This document shows, one piece after another, positions 26,202 through 35,236 of a stretch of 64,000 nucleotides of DNA (its first letter is position 1; each line of letters starts with the position of its first letter). Under the pieces are notes generated by a model that had not been told where the DNA came from, searched no databases, and was given only the letters and a program-made list of their open reading frames with translations. The stretch is from contig JAEWCL010000003.1 of the NCBI GenBank assembly GCA_023390655.1, positions 434,001 through 498,000 on the forward strand. The letters run 5' to 3'. The position numbers and the translations under genes are program-made. The stretch is from Bacillota bacterium (GTDB lineage Bacteria > Bacillota > Clostridia > Christensenellales > CAG-138).

Positions 26202-27358
26202 AGCGCACAAGGTGGATCTATTATTCCATCATGGCTGCGTGCTATCTTGCGGGGCTCTATTCCGGCCTGCGCATTTATTTTCTTGTGTTTTCCGTGCAGT
26301 TGTTTACGGTGCTCCTCGTGGCGCTGATCAACCTGTGGACGATCTATGTCATTACCTACAAGCAGGAGCTATGTAAGAAGGTTTGCGTCAAAGGCGAAGA
26401 GACCGTCCTGCATATCGATATCAAGAATGAGCGCCCGGTGCCGCTTTCCCTGATTGAGGTGCATGTGGATGTGGTTTCCATGCGGGAGAACATCAATCTC
26501 GTGTTCGGCCTTGCGCCGCATTCCGGCAGGGAATTCCATATCCCTGTCACAACGCCTTACCGCGGCAAATTTCCGGTGGGCATGACCAAGGTGAAAATAA
26601 CGGATATCTTCGGGCTGACCACGCTTAAGATCGATATGCGGCGGCGGCCCTATTACCGGATGCAGGAAATGATCGTCCTGCCCAGGGCACAAACACAGGG
26701 CGCCGTTTCTTCGGACATGGTGGATGCGAAACTGTTCCGCAACGCATATCTCAGGCAGGCCGAACAGGGGGACAGCGTATCCAGCCTGAGGCTCATGCGC
26801 GAAGGCGATGCGCTCAAACATGTGCATTGGAAAAAATCCGCACAGCAGGGGAGCTTATATGTCAAACAGTATGAGCATCCGGAACGCGAGCACGCGCTGC
26901 TGCTGGTCGATACCGCGGCGCATGGATTGACCGGGGAGACGCTTCTCATCTATGCGGACACCGTATGTGAATGTGCCGTGAGCGTTGCCGCCCATAATCT
27001 CAGGCGCAACCGCGTGGTGCAGGTGCTGTATAGCGGTGTGCTTGGTCCTCCGGCGGTGTATGATCGTATTTCGGAAATTGAAAAATTGCAGCATCAGCTG
27101 GCCATGGTGCCCTTCGGGCAAGACGCGCTGCTAAACGCCATACAAAAGGCAGGGGACATTGCGCAATCCCCGCGCGCGCTGTTCGTATTCACAAGGGAGG
27201 CGACTCCGACCGTAACGGAGGCGCTCGAACGCATCTCACGGGAATTTTATTCGGTGACATTGGTGCTTATCGGCGGCACACGTACAAGCGGACGCATACA
27301 CACGCTGCATGTCCCGCCCGGGGGCAATGCGGCGGAACACCTTCATAGCATGGATTGA
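26198..27358 (+). CDS. DUF58 domain protein
   Basis: 386 residues. Two N-terminal membrane helices (residues 7-50) are followed by a beta-rich part and the DUF58 core YLRQAEQGDSVSSLRLMREG with DALKHVHWKKSA, then a von-Willebrand-like segment (ALLLVDTAAHGLTGE). DUF58 proteins are the standard partner of MoxR. The ATG overlaps the moxR stop (ATGA). The gene overlaps the next start as TGATGG, showing translational coupling across all three genes. Confidence 0.92.
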   Translation: MKRTRWIYYSIMAACYLAGLYSGLRIYFLVFSVQLFTVLLVALINLWTIYVITYKQELCKKVCVKGEETVLHIDIKNERPVPLSLIEVHVDVVSMRENINLVFGLAPHSGREFHIPVTTPYRGKFPVGMTKVKITDIFGLTTLKIDMRRRPYYRMQEMIVLPRAQTQGAVSSDMVDAKLFRNAYLRQAEQGDSVSSLRLMREGDALKHVHWKKSAQQGSLYVKQYEHPEREHALLLVDTAAHGLTGETLLIYADTVCECAVSVAAHNLRRNRVVQVLYSGVLGPPAVYDRISEIEKLQHQLAMVPFGQDALLNAIQKAGDIAQSPRALFVFTREATPTVTEALERISREFYSVTLVLIGGTRTSGRIHTLHVPPGGNAAEHLHSMD

Positions 27359-29673
27359 TGGAAAAGAGCATGAAAGAAATCCGTATCAGGAAATTTGATC
27401 ATATTGCAGACCTGTTTTGCTGCATGCTTCTGGGTGCGGCAATCAGCGCTGCCTGCTTTCCTTACCTCAATCTGGATACGGGCATTGCCGCGCAACTGCT
27501 GTTGATGGCTGTAGATATTGCGCTGGTTTTGCTGCTTTCTTACCGATGGTGGGTCATCCCCGCGGTTCTTTTTGGCGTGGCGGTGATTGTGGTTTGCGGC
27601 GCGCTGCTGTTTAATGTGGCGGAGCAGCTGTTTGCCTATCTCGATGGGTTTGTGCGCTGGTGCCTTTCTTCTTATCCCCGGGACGCCCGGTATGCGGTGG
27701 AAGGCGGTATGACGCTGCTGCGGATTCTCGCGGGGCTGCCCATTGCCGAGATTTGCTATTTGTATTTTAAAAGGCTGTTTGTATTTGCCGTATTGCCGCC
27801 TATAGCGCTTTTCATGCTGGTCTGGCTGCACCTGGAAAAATCCTTGGCGCTGATTCCGGTTCTGGTGCTGCTGCTGTGTGTCCTTTTGATCGGCATGGCA
27901 AAAACAACGGGAAGGCAGATCAACCGGAAGCTAGCCGAAGGCGACCGGATTCCAGGCGCACTTTTGGAGGTGTTTGCGATCGCCGTACTTCCGGCCATCC
28001 TGCTGTGCGCGTTCGCCTTTTCGCCGGAAAAGGATGGGCAGCTGCAGTCGGAAGCGCTGGTGCGGTTTGTAGAGGATTTGGGGGATGTGCTGGATGGACG
28101 GGATGAAAACTATTCCGCCATGCGCACCTTTGATATCGGAAAATCCGGGTTCTCTCCGTTGGGGGACCGCCTTGGCGGCGATATTACGCTGGACAATACG
28201 GTGGTCATGAGGGTCAGAACCTCGATGCCCATGCGCCTGACGGGCGCTGTATTTGATACCTATGACGGATCGAGCTGGACCGATGCGGGGGGCATGGGCG
28301 GATACCGGTACATGGGCGCGTTCTTTCAGGGAAAACGCCGCGAGGTGTTCGGCGTGGATAAGCCCTATGGCGGCAAAAAGGCAAAGGACTTGTACTATAA
28401 GGTCACCTCTCCGCTATCCTTGAACATTTCCTATGACGCGCACGGCAATACCGTATTCTATGCCGGTATGCTCCAATCCGTCAAACGTTCCGATTTTGAC
28501 GCGCACCAGACGTATTACAACCGTCAGGCGGAGCTGATCACAAAAAAGGTACAGTGGTCGCTCCACTATACGCTTGAAACGGTGGCGTTTAACCGCGGTG
28601 CAAAGGACTTTGATCAAAACATGCTGGCATTGGAGGCGGTCGCATCCGCTGCGCGGGACAAAAGCATGGAGGGGATCAACGCCTATTATCTGCAATTGCC
28701 GGAAGCCCTGCCGGCTTCCGTTTATGAGGCGGCGCAGCGCATTACGCAGGGGCTTACAACGCCGTATGAAAAGGCGATTGCGATTGAACGCTGGCTCAAC
28801 GAAACCTGCATCTATACGCTCACCCCGGGAACCCCGCCGGAGGACAGGGATTTTGTAGCGTACTTTCTGGAAACGAAAAAAGGCTATTGCGTATACTATG
28901 CAAGCGCATTGACGGTACTTGCCCGCTGCGCGGGACTGCCCGCGCGCTATGTCACCGGCTTTGCGCTCAAGCAGGACCCGGAACTTACCTCCTCTTTTTC
29001 GTACGTCGCCACCAACGCCACCGCGCACGCATGGACGCAGATTTACTTTGCGGGAATTGGCTGGGTGGATTTTGACGCTACCGGCTGGAATTTCTTTGAG
29101 CCGACCATCGTAGAGGATTTGGAGTATGACGATATCAAGCCACAGCGCCCCAGCAAAAATACCGGCGCGCAACAGGAGGAGAGCGGCCCCGCACAGACAC
29201 AGGCGCAGGTTGATGCGGCAGGAGAACATGGAATATCGCCCGGCGTGAAGATCACGCTCATCAGCGTGCTGTCCCTTGTTCTGGCGGCTGCCATATGGAT
29301 GGGTGTGCGCGTAGTATTGCTGTTGACCGATGGGAAACGGTATTATAAGCGCATGCAGCGGCAGCATACGGACAGGGGGCAACGACTGGATGCATGCTAT
29401 ACGAGGATTGTACGCCAGCTGGCGTTCTGGGGGATCCGGCAGGAAGCGGGGGACACGATTGCGACATTCGCCGCCCGGGCGGACCGATGCCTTGGGGCAA
29501 CCGATATGGCTACGGTCTGCGGCCCCGTGATGCGCATGCGGTTTGGACTGATGGAGCCCTTGGAAGCGGATGTGGAAAGCATCTGTGCGTTGAGCGCCGC
29601 ATTGGAAGCGCGGCTGCGCAGGGAGCTTGGACTGATGCGCTATCTGTGGCGGCGGATTGTAGTGGGGAGGTAA
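27358..29673 (+). CDS. TgpA-like transglutaminase membrane protein
   Basis: 771 residues. Six or so N-terminal helices (residues 20-225), then a large extracellular domain with a transglutaminase core: Cys511 in KKGYCVYYASAL, His557 in TAHAW and Asp573 in VDFDATG, a complete triad. A further helix near 640-665 and a cytoplasmic DUF4129-like tail follow. ATG 27358 is chosen over TTG 27355; both overlap the preceding stop. Family members are likely peptidases or cross-linkers of envelope proteins; the substrate is unknown. It is the last gene of the MoxR operon. Confidence 0.92.
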   Translation: MEKSMKEIRIRKFDHIADLFCCMLLGAAISAACFPYLNLDTGIAAQLLLMAVDIALVLLLSYRWWVIPAVLFGVAVIVVCGALLFNVAEQLFAYLDGFVRWCLSSYPRDARYAVEGGMTLLRILAGLPIAEICYLYFKRLFVFAVLPPIALFMLVWLHLEKSLALIPVLVLLLCVLLIGMAKTTGRQINRKLAEGDRIPGALLEVFAIAVLPAILLCAFAFSPEKDGQLQSEALVRFVEDLGDVLDGRDENYSAMRTFDIGKSGFSPLGDRLGGDITLDNTVVMRVRTSMPMRLTGAVFDTYDGSSWTDAGGMGGYRYMGAFFQGKRREVFGVDKPYGGKKAKDLYYKVTSPLSLNISYDAHGNTVFYAGMLQSVKRSDFDAHQTYYNRQAELITKKVQWSLHYTLETVAFNRGAKDFDQNMLALEAVASAARDKSMEGINAYYLQLPEALPASVYEAAQRITQGLTTPYEKAIAIERWLNETCIYTLTPGTPPEDRDFVAYFLETKKGYCVYYASALTVLARCAGLPARYVTGFALKQDPELTSSFSYVATNATAHAWTQIYFAGIGWVDFDATGWNFFEPTIVEDLEYDDIKPQRPSKNTGAQQEESGPAQTQAQVDAAGEHGISPGVKITLISVLSLVLAAAIWMGVRVVLLLTDGKRYYKRMQRQHTDRGQRLDACYTRIVRQLAFWGIRQEAGDTIATFAARADRCLGATDMATVCGPVMRMRFGLMEPLEADVESICALSAALEARLRRELGLMRYLWRRIVVGR

Positions 29674-29778
29674 AGAGGCGCTACGGCGTTCCACGTTGTA
29701 TACTGCCGCCGCTTTCAAAATCTGCTATACTGGTAACGGCAAACGCAAAACTTCAAAGGAACAGGAAAGAGGATTATC

Positions 29779-30735
29779 GTGCGGATTGGCGTGATTGGTT
29801 GCGGAAGATGGGGCTCGTTTATTGCATGGTATCTGGATAGGATCGGACATGAGGTGGCGCTGTATGGGCGGGCGCAGTCTCCCCATATGGAACAGCTTGT
29901 GCGTACACGTACCAACGGCTTGGTGACATTTGACGAGCGCGTCAGGCTTACAACCTCACTCGCAGATGCCGCAGCGCCTGAGACGATTGTGATCTCCATC
30001 AGCGCGCAAAGCCTACGCTCGCTTATGGAAGAGCTGCACGCAATGGCACTTACAAACAAGACCTTTGTGCTCTGTATGAAGGGCGTTGAGATTGGCTCGG
30101 GCAAGCGGCTGACTCAGATTGCAGCCGAATATATGCACCCTACCTGCCATGCGGCGGTGTGGCTTGGGCCCGGGCATGTGCAGGAATTTTGCAGTGGTAC
30201 CCCCAACTGCATGGTGATTGACAGCGGGGAAGAGGCGGTGACAAAGATGCTGGTGGACGCGTTCTCCAGCGACCTGATCCGTTTTTATTACGGGCGCGAC
30301 CTGATCGGCAATGAAATTGGCGCCGCTGCAAAGAACGTCATCGGCATTGCGGCGGGCATATTGGATGGACTGGGCCTTTCCACACTTAAGGGCGCGCTGG
30401 CGTCGAGAGGGACGAGAGAGGTCGGCCGTCTCATTCAGGCAATGGGAGGGAGCGAGCTTTCCGCCTACGGCCTATGCCATCTTGGCGATTACGGCGCCAC
30501 GGTGTTTTCCGCTTACAGCCACAACCGCAGCTATGGCGAGGCATTTGTAAAAGGGGAAAAGATGGAGGAGCTTGCAGAAGGCGTGCATACCGTGCGCGCG
30601 CTGATGACTTTGAGCGAATGCTATCAGGTGGAACTGCCCATCTGCCAGGCGGTATATGCCGCCCTGTATGAAGGGGTGGATGTGCGGGACGCGCTGGAAC
30701 GCTTGTTTACCCGCAGCCTGAAATCGGAATTCTAA
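29779..30735 (+). CDS. gpsA: NAD(P)-dependent glycerol-3-phosphate dehydrogenase
   Basis: 318 residues. The Rossmann motif GVIGCGRWGSFIAW begins the protein; KGVEIGSGKRLTQIAAEY, GPGHVQEFCSG and GNEIGAAAKNVIGIAAGILDGL with the catalytic Lys follow, and GLCHLGDYGATVFSAYSHNR matches the C-terminal substrate region. It makes sn-glycerol-3-phosphate for phospholipids. The start is GTG 29779, with GAAAGAGG upstream. The protein is a little shorter than E. coli GpsA (339). It stands alone and is followed by a terminator. Confidence 0.92.
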   Translation: MRIGVIGCGRWGSFIAWYLDRIGHEVALYGRAQSPHMEQLVRTRTNGLVTFDERVRLTTSLADAAAPETIVISISAQSLRSLMEELHAMALTNKTFVLCMKGVEIGSGKRLTQIAAEYMHPTCHAAVWLGPGHVQEFCSGTPNCMVIDSGEEAVTKMLVDAFSSDLIRFYYGRDLIGNEIGAAAKNVIGIAAGILDGLGLSTLKGALASRGTREVGRLIQAMGGSELSAYGLCHLGDYGATVFSAYSHNRSYGEAFVKGEKMEELAEGVHTVRALMTLSECYQVELPICQAVYAALYEGVDVRDALERLFTRSLKSEF

Positions 30736-30770
30736 GAGCTTTTATACGCCGGATACTTCCATCATTCTCA

Positions 30771-30800
30771 AAAAAAAGTGGCTGCAACAGCCACTTTTTT
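30771..30800. terminator. Terminator of gpsA
   Basis: GTGGCTG/CAGCCAC stem with a 3-nt loop, flanked by A7 and T6, so it works in both directions; the minus-strand gene ends at 30841. Confidence 0.92.
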
Positions 30801-30840
30801 AATATGCCAAACCCGCCGTCAGGCGGGCTAAGAAATGCAA

Positions 30841-31155
30841 TCACCTTGCAGACAGCATTTGGTCAATATAGGTGCGCAGCGTAGCGCCATCGACCGCGCC
30901 CAGCAAACCGCCTACCGCTACGAGGATGGCAACGGCGACACTGACATTGTCAATCGTAATATTGGTGTTGTTGTTCCCATTGCCGATATCCCGCAATATT
31001 GTTCTCAGATGCTGATCCTGATCCTGGCCCTGTAGCTGCGCCTGCAACTGGGCCTGCAGCTGTGCCTGATTCTGCTCCTGCAGCTGCGCCTGATCATAAT
31101 AATAAGGTTCCTGATAGTTGTCATAACAGGAGTTACAGCAGCAACCATTACACAT
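30841..31155 (-). CDS. Cys-rich/Gln-repeat small protein, possibly spore-coat related
   Basis: 104 residues with three parts: a Cys-rich head (MCNGCCCNSCYDN), a Gln/Leu/Ala repeat (QAQLQ units, about residues 22-48) and a C-terminal region with Asn-rich NGNNNTNITIDN followed by the hydrophobic AVAILVAVGGLLGAV. AGGAGAGGAGG upstream of ATG 31155 strongly supports translation. I know no named family; composition recalls small structural proteins of spore coats in Firmicutes, which is inference. It ends near the bidirectional terminator at 30771. Confidence 0.75.
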   Translation of the reverse strand: MCNGCCCNSCYDNYQEPYYYDQAQLQEQNQAQLQAQLQAQLQGQDQDQHLRTILRDIGNGNNNTNITIDNVSVAVAILVAVGGLLGAVDGATLRTYIDQMLSAR

Positions 31156-31600
31156 AAACTCTTCCTCCTCTCCTTTGTAGTTACTATATAATATTAAGCC
31201 TCAATTCCAAATGTTACAGATACACGGCGCATATATACCAATCATTCCGCTTAAACAACAGAAATACGCACAGAATATATGCTTTCATAATAGGATGCAT
31301 GAACTGGCTTTGCGGGAGATGAAAATACGGATCAATTTCGTGTGGAGACCCCAATTGCCGCCCGCATGCAACCCGTGCGGCAACATGCATATGAATCAAC
31401 TGGGCATCATAAACAAACCGGTTTTCAAAGCGGGAAGCCGGTTTTTTTATGCCGATTCGCAGGGGAAAACGCCGGGTCCTGCGGATGAACTTTTAAAAAT
31501 GACAGGTTTCTTGCACATCCTTGTATGATGAACCCACCCGCTCCATATACATGAATAGTCGCCCGGTCGTTCCGGACGGCTGCAGGAGGAGGGGCGGACA
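31156..31600. other. Intergenic region with a possible small RNA
   Basis: 445 bp between divergent genes. A TATAAT on the plus strand at about 31187-31192, a 7-bp stem TTGCCGC/GCGGCAA around 31355-31384 and a strong plus-strand terminator at 31415 are present, but no credible plus-strand gene lies between them. Confidence 0.4.
31415..31448 (+). terminator. Orphan rho-independent terminator
   Basis: A 12-bp stem allowing G-U pairs (31415-31426 with 31433-31444, loop AAAGCG), overlapping a T7 run. No plus-strand gene ends nearby. Confidence 0.75.
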
Positions 31601-33178
31601 TTGCTCAACAAAAAGACATTTTTCTATCAGGCGGCGCTGCTTGCCCTCTCAAACAGCGCGCTGCTGCTTTTGGGCTTTGCATACCGTGTGCTGCTGGGAC
31701 GGCTGGCAGGGCCGGAGGGGATGGGCGTCTATACGCTGACCATACAGGTGTATTCCATCGTGATGTCCGTGTGCGTTGCCGGGCTTTGCGTTGGCGTCAC
31801 GCATGTTACGGCATCTCTTGCGGCGCAGCAGGATATTTTGGGCATCAAGCGGCTGGTACGCTTTGCGGTAATGTGCTTTCTGGCGCTGCTTTGCGTGATG
31901 GCGGCGCCGATCCTTCTGCTTCGGGAGCAGATCGCGGCGAACATCCTTGGAGATGCGCGCACCGCAAACGCGCTGTGGATGATTTTGCTATGCATCCTGC
32001 TCACGGGTGTGGAAAATATTTTGAAGGCAGCCTTCAATGGTGCGCGCACGGTGCGCTTCACTGCCATATCGGAACTTGGTGAGCAGACGTTCCGCATTGT
32101 GCTTGCGGCGCTGTTGCTTTCCCGCTATGTGAACGGGGATCATGGATATACCGCGTTTTTGATCATCATGGTCATGACGCTGAGCGAGCTCTACAGCGTG
32201 CTCTTTTTAGGCATTTCCTATTTTGCAAAATTTCGCGGCGTCCACACCAAAAAGAAGGCAAGGCAAGGCATACGGCGCAGCTTTTTGAAAATCGCCGTTC
32301 CGTCCGCGTTGACCTCCATGCTTTCCAATGTATTTGCGTCGATTTCGGTGGTGATCTTTCCATCGCGGCTGATGCTTTCAGGCTACACCAGGGTGGAAGC
32401 GGTAAGCGCGCTGGGATTGATTTCCGGCATGGTGGTGCCGGTGCTGATGCTGCCCTCAGCGCTTGTGGGCGCGCTGAGTACGCTGCTGATGCCAAGCATT
32501 GCGTCAAGCATTTCCCGCAGGGACCATCCGGATCTCATCCGCAAGGTTAACAAGGGTATCGAAGCGGCGGGGCTTCTCGGCCTGCCTGCGACAGCCGTGC
32601 TCCTGCCCTATACACCCATGCTGTGTGCGCTGCTCTATGGGCAGACGGTACCGCCTGCCCTTGCGGATGCGCTGAGCCTGCAGGCAATTACCATCTACTA
32701 TTTGAGCATTACAACAAGCATATTGAATGGGCTTGGCAAGCAAAAGCAGGTGCTGATCCTTGCCGCCATAGGCGAAGCGCTGCAGCTTGCGCTGGTATGG
32801 GTGTTGACGGCAATGCCAAGCCTGCATGTGTATGGGTATATCATCGGCATGCTCTCAGGAGACCTGCTGCGCGTGGTGGTGGGGTTTGTACTGATCCGCA
32901 GGGCGACGCATACGCGCCCGCGCCTGTTCCATGGGGGCATTGTGCCCGCCGCCTGCGCCATTATTCTGTACGCAAGCGTCAGAATTCTATTCTTCTGGGG
33001 GTTGCAGCACGGCATGACGGCGATTGGCGCGATGCTTGTAAGCATTCCTGTCTGCATAGGGCTCTATTTCCTGCTGCTGCGCCTGCTCGGTGTGCGGGTT
33101 TGGGCATATTTCCAAAGGATCGTCTTCCGCAAAGACCCTTCCCGTGCGAACGGGCCAGAGGTGGAGGCGGTGCCGTAG
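31601..33178 (+). CDS. SpoVB/MurJ-like polysaccharide flippase
   Basis: 525 residues with about 14 membrane helices, of the MVF/SpoVB branch of the MOP superfamily (GFAYRVLLGRLAGPEGMGVYTL at the start, KAAFNGARTVRFTAISELGEQTFRI in the middle). SpoVB is needed for spore cortex synthesis, and relatives flip lipid-linked wall precursors. Several paralogues are usual in Clostridia, so the exact role (cortex, wall or capsule) is uncertain. The start is TTG 31601, preceded by AGGAGGAGGGG. It is a single gene ending at a shared terminator. Confidence 0.88.
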   Translation: MLNKKTFFYQAALLALSNSALLLLGFAYRVLLGRLAGPEGMGVYTLTIQVYSIVMSVCVAGLCVGVTHVTASLAAQQDILGIKRLVRFAVMCFLALLCVMAAPILLLREQIAANILGDARTANALWMILLCILLTGVENILKAAFNGARTVRFTAISELGEQTFRIVLAALLLSRYVNGDHGYTAFLIIMVMTLSELYSVLFLGISYFAKFRGVHTKKKARQGIRRSFLKIAVPSALTSMLSNVFASISVVIFPSRLMLSGYTRVEAVSALGLISGMVVPVLMLPSALVGALSTLLMPSIASSISRRDHPDLIRKVNKGIEAAGLLGLPATAVLLPYTPMLCALLYGQTVPPALADALSLQAITIYYLSITTSILNGLGKQKQVLILAAIGEALQLALVWVLTAMPSLHVYGYIIGMLSGDLLRVVVGFVLIRRATHTRPRLFHGGIVPAACAIILYASVRILFFWGLQHGMTAIGAMLVSIPVCIGLYFLLLRLLGVRVWAYFQRIVFRKDPSRANGPEVEAVP

Positions 33179-33184
33179 TATAAA

Positions 33185-33214
33185 AGAAGAGCCGGGAATT
33201 CTCCCGGCTCTTCT
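33185..33214. terminator. Bidirectional terminator between the flippase and the hydrogenase
   Basis: AGAAGAGCCGGGA and TCCCGGCTCTTCT form a perfect 13-bp stem with loop ATTC, between convergent genes ending at 33178 and 33227. Confidence 0.9.
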
Positions 33215-33226
33215 GCCGCCTGATCG

Positions 33227-34975
33227 TTATTTTGTGGTGTTCAGGTACCGATCCCGTGCGACATAGTGCGTGTGCAACAGCTCGTGCGATTTGTGCCCGC
33301 CCGGTGAGCCCAGATAATCCGCATAAATCTTCTGTATGGCGGGGCTCTGGTGGCTCTTGCGGTAGGTCATTTGTGCATCTTCGGCGTAGGTGGCCCGGGT
33401 GCGCTCCACGCGCGGGTCAATATCATAGCGTGTGCGCGCGTCCACAATCGGCTGCCCGCCGCCGCTCACGCAGCCGCCGGGACAGCCCATGATTTCAATG
33501 AAGTGGTAGTTCTTTTCGCCGCTCTTGACAGCGTCAAGAAGCTTGCCGGCGTTTGCCGTGCCGTGGGCGACAGCGACATTGACTTCTATCCCGCCGATGG
33601 AGATCGTCGCTTCCTTGATACCGGCAAGGCCCCGCACATCGGAATATTCAATACCCTGCAGGTCTTCGCCCGCAAGGATGTCGGCGACCGTACGCAGGGC
33701 CGCTTCCATCACGCCGCCCGTCACGCCGAATATGGTGGCGGCGCCGGTGGAATCGCCCAGGATATCGTCAAATTCTTCATCCGGCAGGTTTATAAAATCA
33801 ATGCCCGCAAGCTTGATCATGGCGGCAAGCTCGCGCGTGGTGATGTTGGCGTCCACATCCCGGTAGCCGTCCCGGCCCATTTCCGGGCGGTTGATCTCGA
33901 ATTTTTTTGCCGTGCAGGGCATGACGGAAGCCACATAGATGTCCTTCGGGTCAAGGCCGTTCTGCTCGGCAAAGTAGGTCTTGGTGATCGCGCCCTGCAT
34001 CTGGTTCGGGCTCTTGCAGGTGGAGAGGTTCCCTAAAAACTCGGGGTAGAAGTGTTCGCAGTATTTTACCCAGCCGGGGCTGCAGGAGGTGATCATGGGC
34101 AGGGTGCCGCCGTCCTTTATACGGCCTAAAAGCTCCGTCCCTTCTTCCATAATGGTCAGGTCCGCAGCAAACTGCACGTCGAACACCTTGTTGGCCCCGA
34201 GGCGGCGCATGGCGGCGGCAAGTTTGCCGGTACAGCGCGTGCCCATGGGCATGCCGAACATCTCGCCGATGCCAACGCGCACGGCGGGCGCGGGCTGGAA
34301 GATGACGTACTTCTTTGGATCGCTCAAAGCGTCCCAAACGGGCTGGGTGGCGTCCTTTTCCGTGAGCGCGCCGGTGGGGCAGGCGATGATGCACTGCCCG
34401 CAGTTGATGCAGGCGATGTCGTTGAGGCTCTTGTTGAATATGGAGCCGATCTCTGTTTGGAAGCCGCGGTTCTGCAGGCCGATCGCATAGACGCCCTGCG
34501 TCTTTTCGCAGGCCGCGATACAGCGGCGGCAGAGGATGCATTTGTTGTTGTCACGGATGACGGAGGGGGAGAGCGTATCGATGGTTTTCTCGATGCGCGC
34601 GCCGTCAAACGGGATATCTGTAATCCCAAGCTCATCCGCAAGCGATTGCAGCTCGCAGGTGGTGTTGCGTTTGCAGGTCAGGCAGGAGCGGTCATGGTCG
34701 GATAAAATCAGCTCCAGCACGGCGCGGCGGGCGGAAAGCACCTTGGGCGAGGAAGTGCGGATTTCAAGCCCCTCTGAAACAGGGTATACGCATGCGGCCT
34801 GAAGCTTGCCGGTTTTGACCTCCTCTACCAGGCACATACGGCATGCGCCGATGTTGTTGAGCCCTTTCAGGTTGCACAGCGTTGGGATACGGATGCCTTC
34901 GCGGCGCGCCGCTTCAAGAACTGTAGCGTGCTCATGCACTGTGACGGAACGCCCGTCAATGACCATCGTTACCAT
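33227..34975 (-). CDS. hydA: [FeFe] hydrogenase catalytic subunit (M3-type with small-subunit domain)
   Basis: 582 residues. A [2Fe-2S] ferredoxin domain (Cys34, 45, 48, 62), a His-Cys3 [4Fe-4S] site (His94, Cys98, 101, 107) and two [4Fe-4S] clusters (Cys146-156 and 189-199) come first. The H-cluster motifs follow: TSCSPGWVK (296-304), MPCTAKKFE (352-360) and EIMGCPGGCVSGG (494-506), then a C-terminal iron-hydrogenase small-subunit domain. This layout matches the catalytic subunit of NAD(P)H-linked or electron-bifurcating enzymes such as HndD, but no NuoE/NuoF-like partner genes or HydEFG maturases are in the window. It disposes of fermentation electrons as H2. Confidence 0.96.
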   Translation of the reverse strand: MVTMVIDGRSVTVHEHATVLEAARREGIRIPTLCNLKGLNNIGACRMCLVEEVKTGKLQAACVYPVSEGLEIRTSSPKVLSARRAVLELILSDHDRSCLTCKRNTTCELQSLADELGITDIPFDGARIEKTIDTLSPSVIRDNNKCILCRRCIAACEKTQGVYAIGLQNRGFQTEIGSIFNKSLNDIACINCGQCIIACPTGALTEKDATQPVWDALSDPKKYVIFQPAPAVRVGIGEMFGMPMGTRCTGKLAAAMRRLGANKVFDVQFAADLTIMEEGTELLGRIKDGGTLPMITSCSPGWVKYCEHFYPEFLGNLSTCKSPNQMQGAITKTYFAEQNGLDPKDIYVASVMPCTAKKFEINRPEMGRDGYRDVDANITTRELAAMIKLAGIDFINLPDEEFDDILGDSTGAATIFGVTGGVMEAALRTVADILAGEDLQGIEYSDVRGLAGIKEATISIGGIEVNVAVAHGTANAGKLLDAVKSGEKNYHFIEIMGCPGGCVSGGGQPIVDARTRYDIDPRVERTRATYAEDAQMTYRKSHQSPAIQKIYADYLGSPGGHKSHELLHTHYVARDRYLNTTK

Positions 34976-35035
34976 GCGTGTCTTCCTTCCTCAGCGATCA
35001 AATTGAAATGATATTTTTTTGACGATTATAAATAT

Positions 35036-35064
35036 AGAATACTGTCTATATAGACGGAAGTCAA
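35036..35064 (-). promoter_or_regulatory. hydA promoter with palindromic spacer
   Basis: On the minus strand: TTGACT, 17-bp spacer, TATTCT. The spacer contains the perfect 12-bp palindrome GTCTATATAGAC (35044-35055), a good candidate operator that would overlap RNA polymerase. Confidence 0.65.
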
Positions 35065-35097
35065 TATGGTCTTAAGGAAATGTTTACAAATTATTGT

Positions 35098-35127
35098 TTG
35101 ATGCGCCACATTGGGCGGCGGTATAAT
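35098..35127 (+). promoter_or_regulatory. Promoter of the ABC transporter operon
   Basis: TTGATG, 18-bp spacer, TATAAT, about 110 bp before the ATPase start. A second TTATTATAG -10-like element lies near 35181. Confidence 0.6.
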
Positions 35128-35236
35128 ACAGAAGGTTACAAAAATATGACGTTCATATGAAACCATTTGCGTCCCTGAGACGTTATTATAGTTTAGATGG
35201 ATCATTACAGCAGGGCAGGAAGCCTATGGGGGGATC

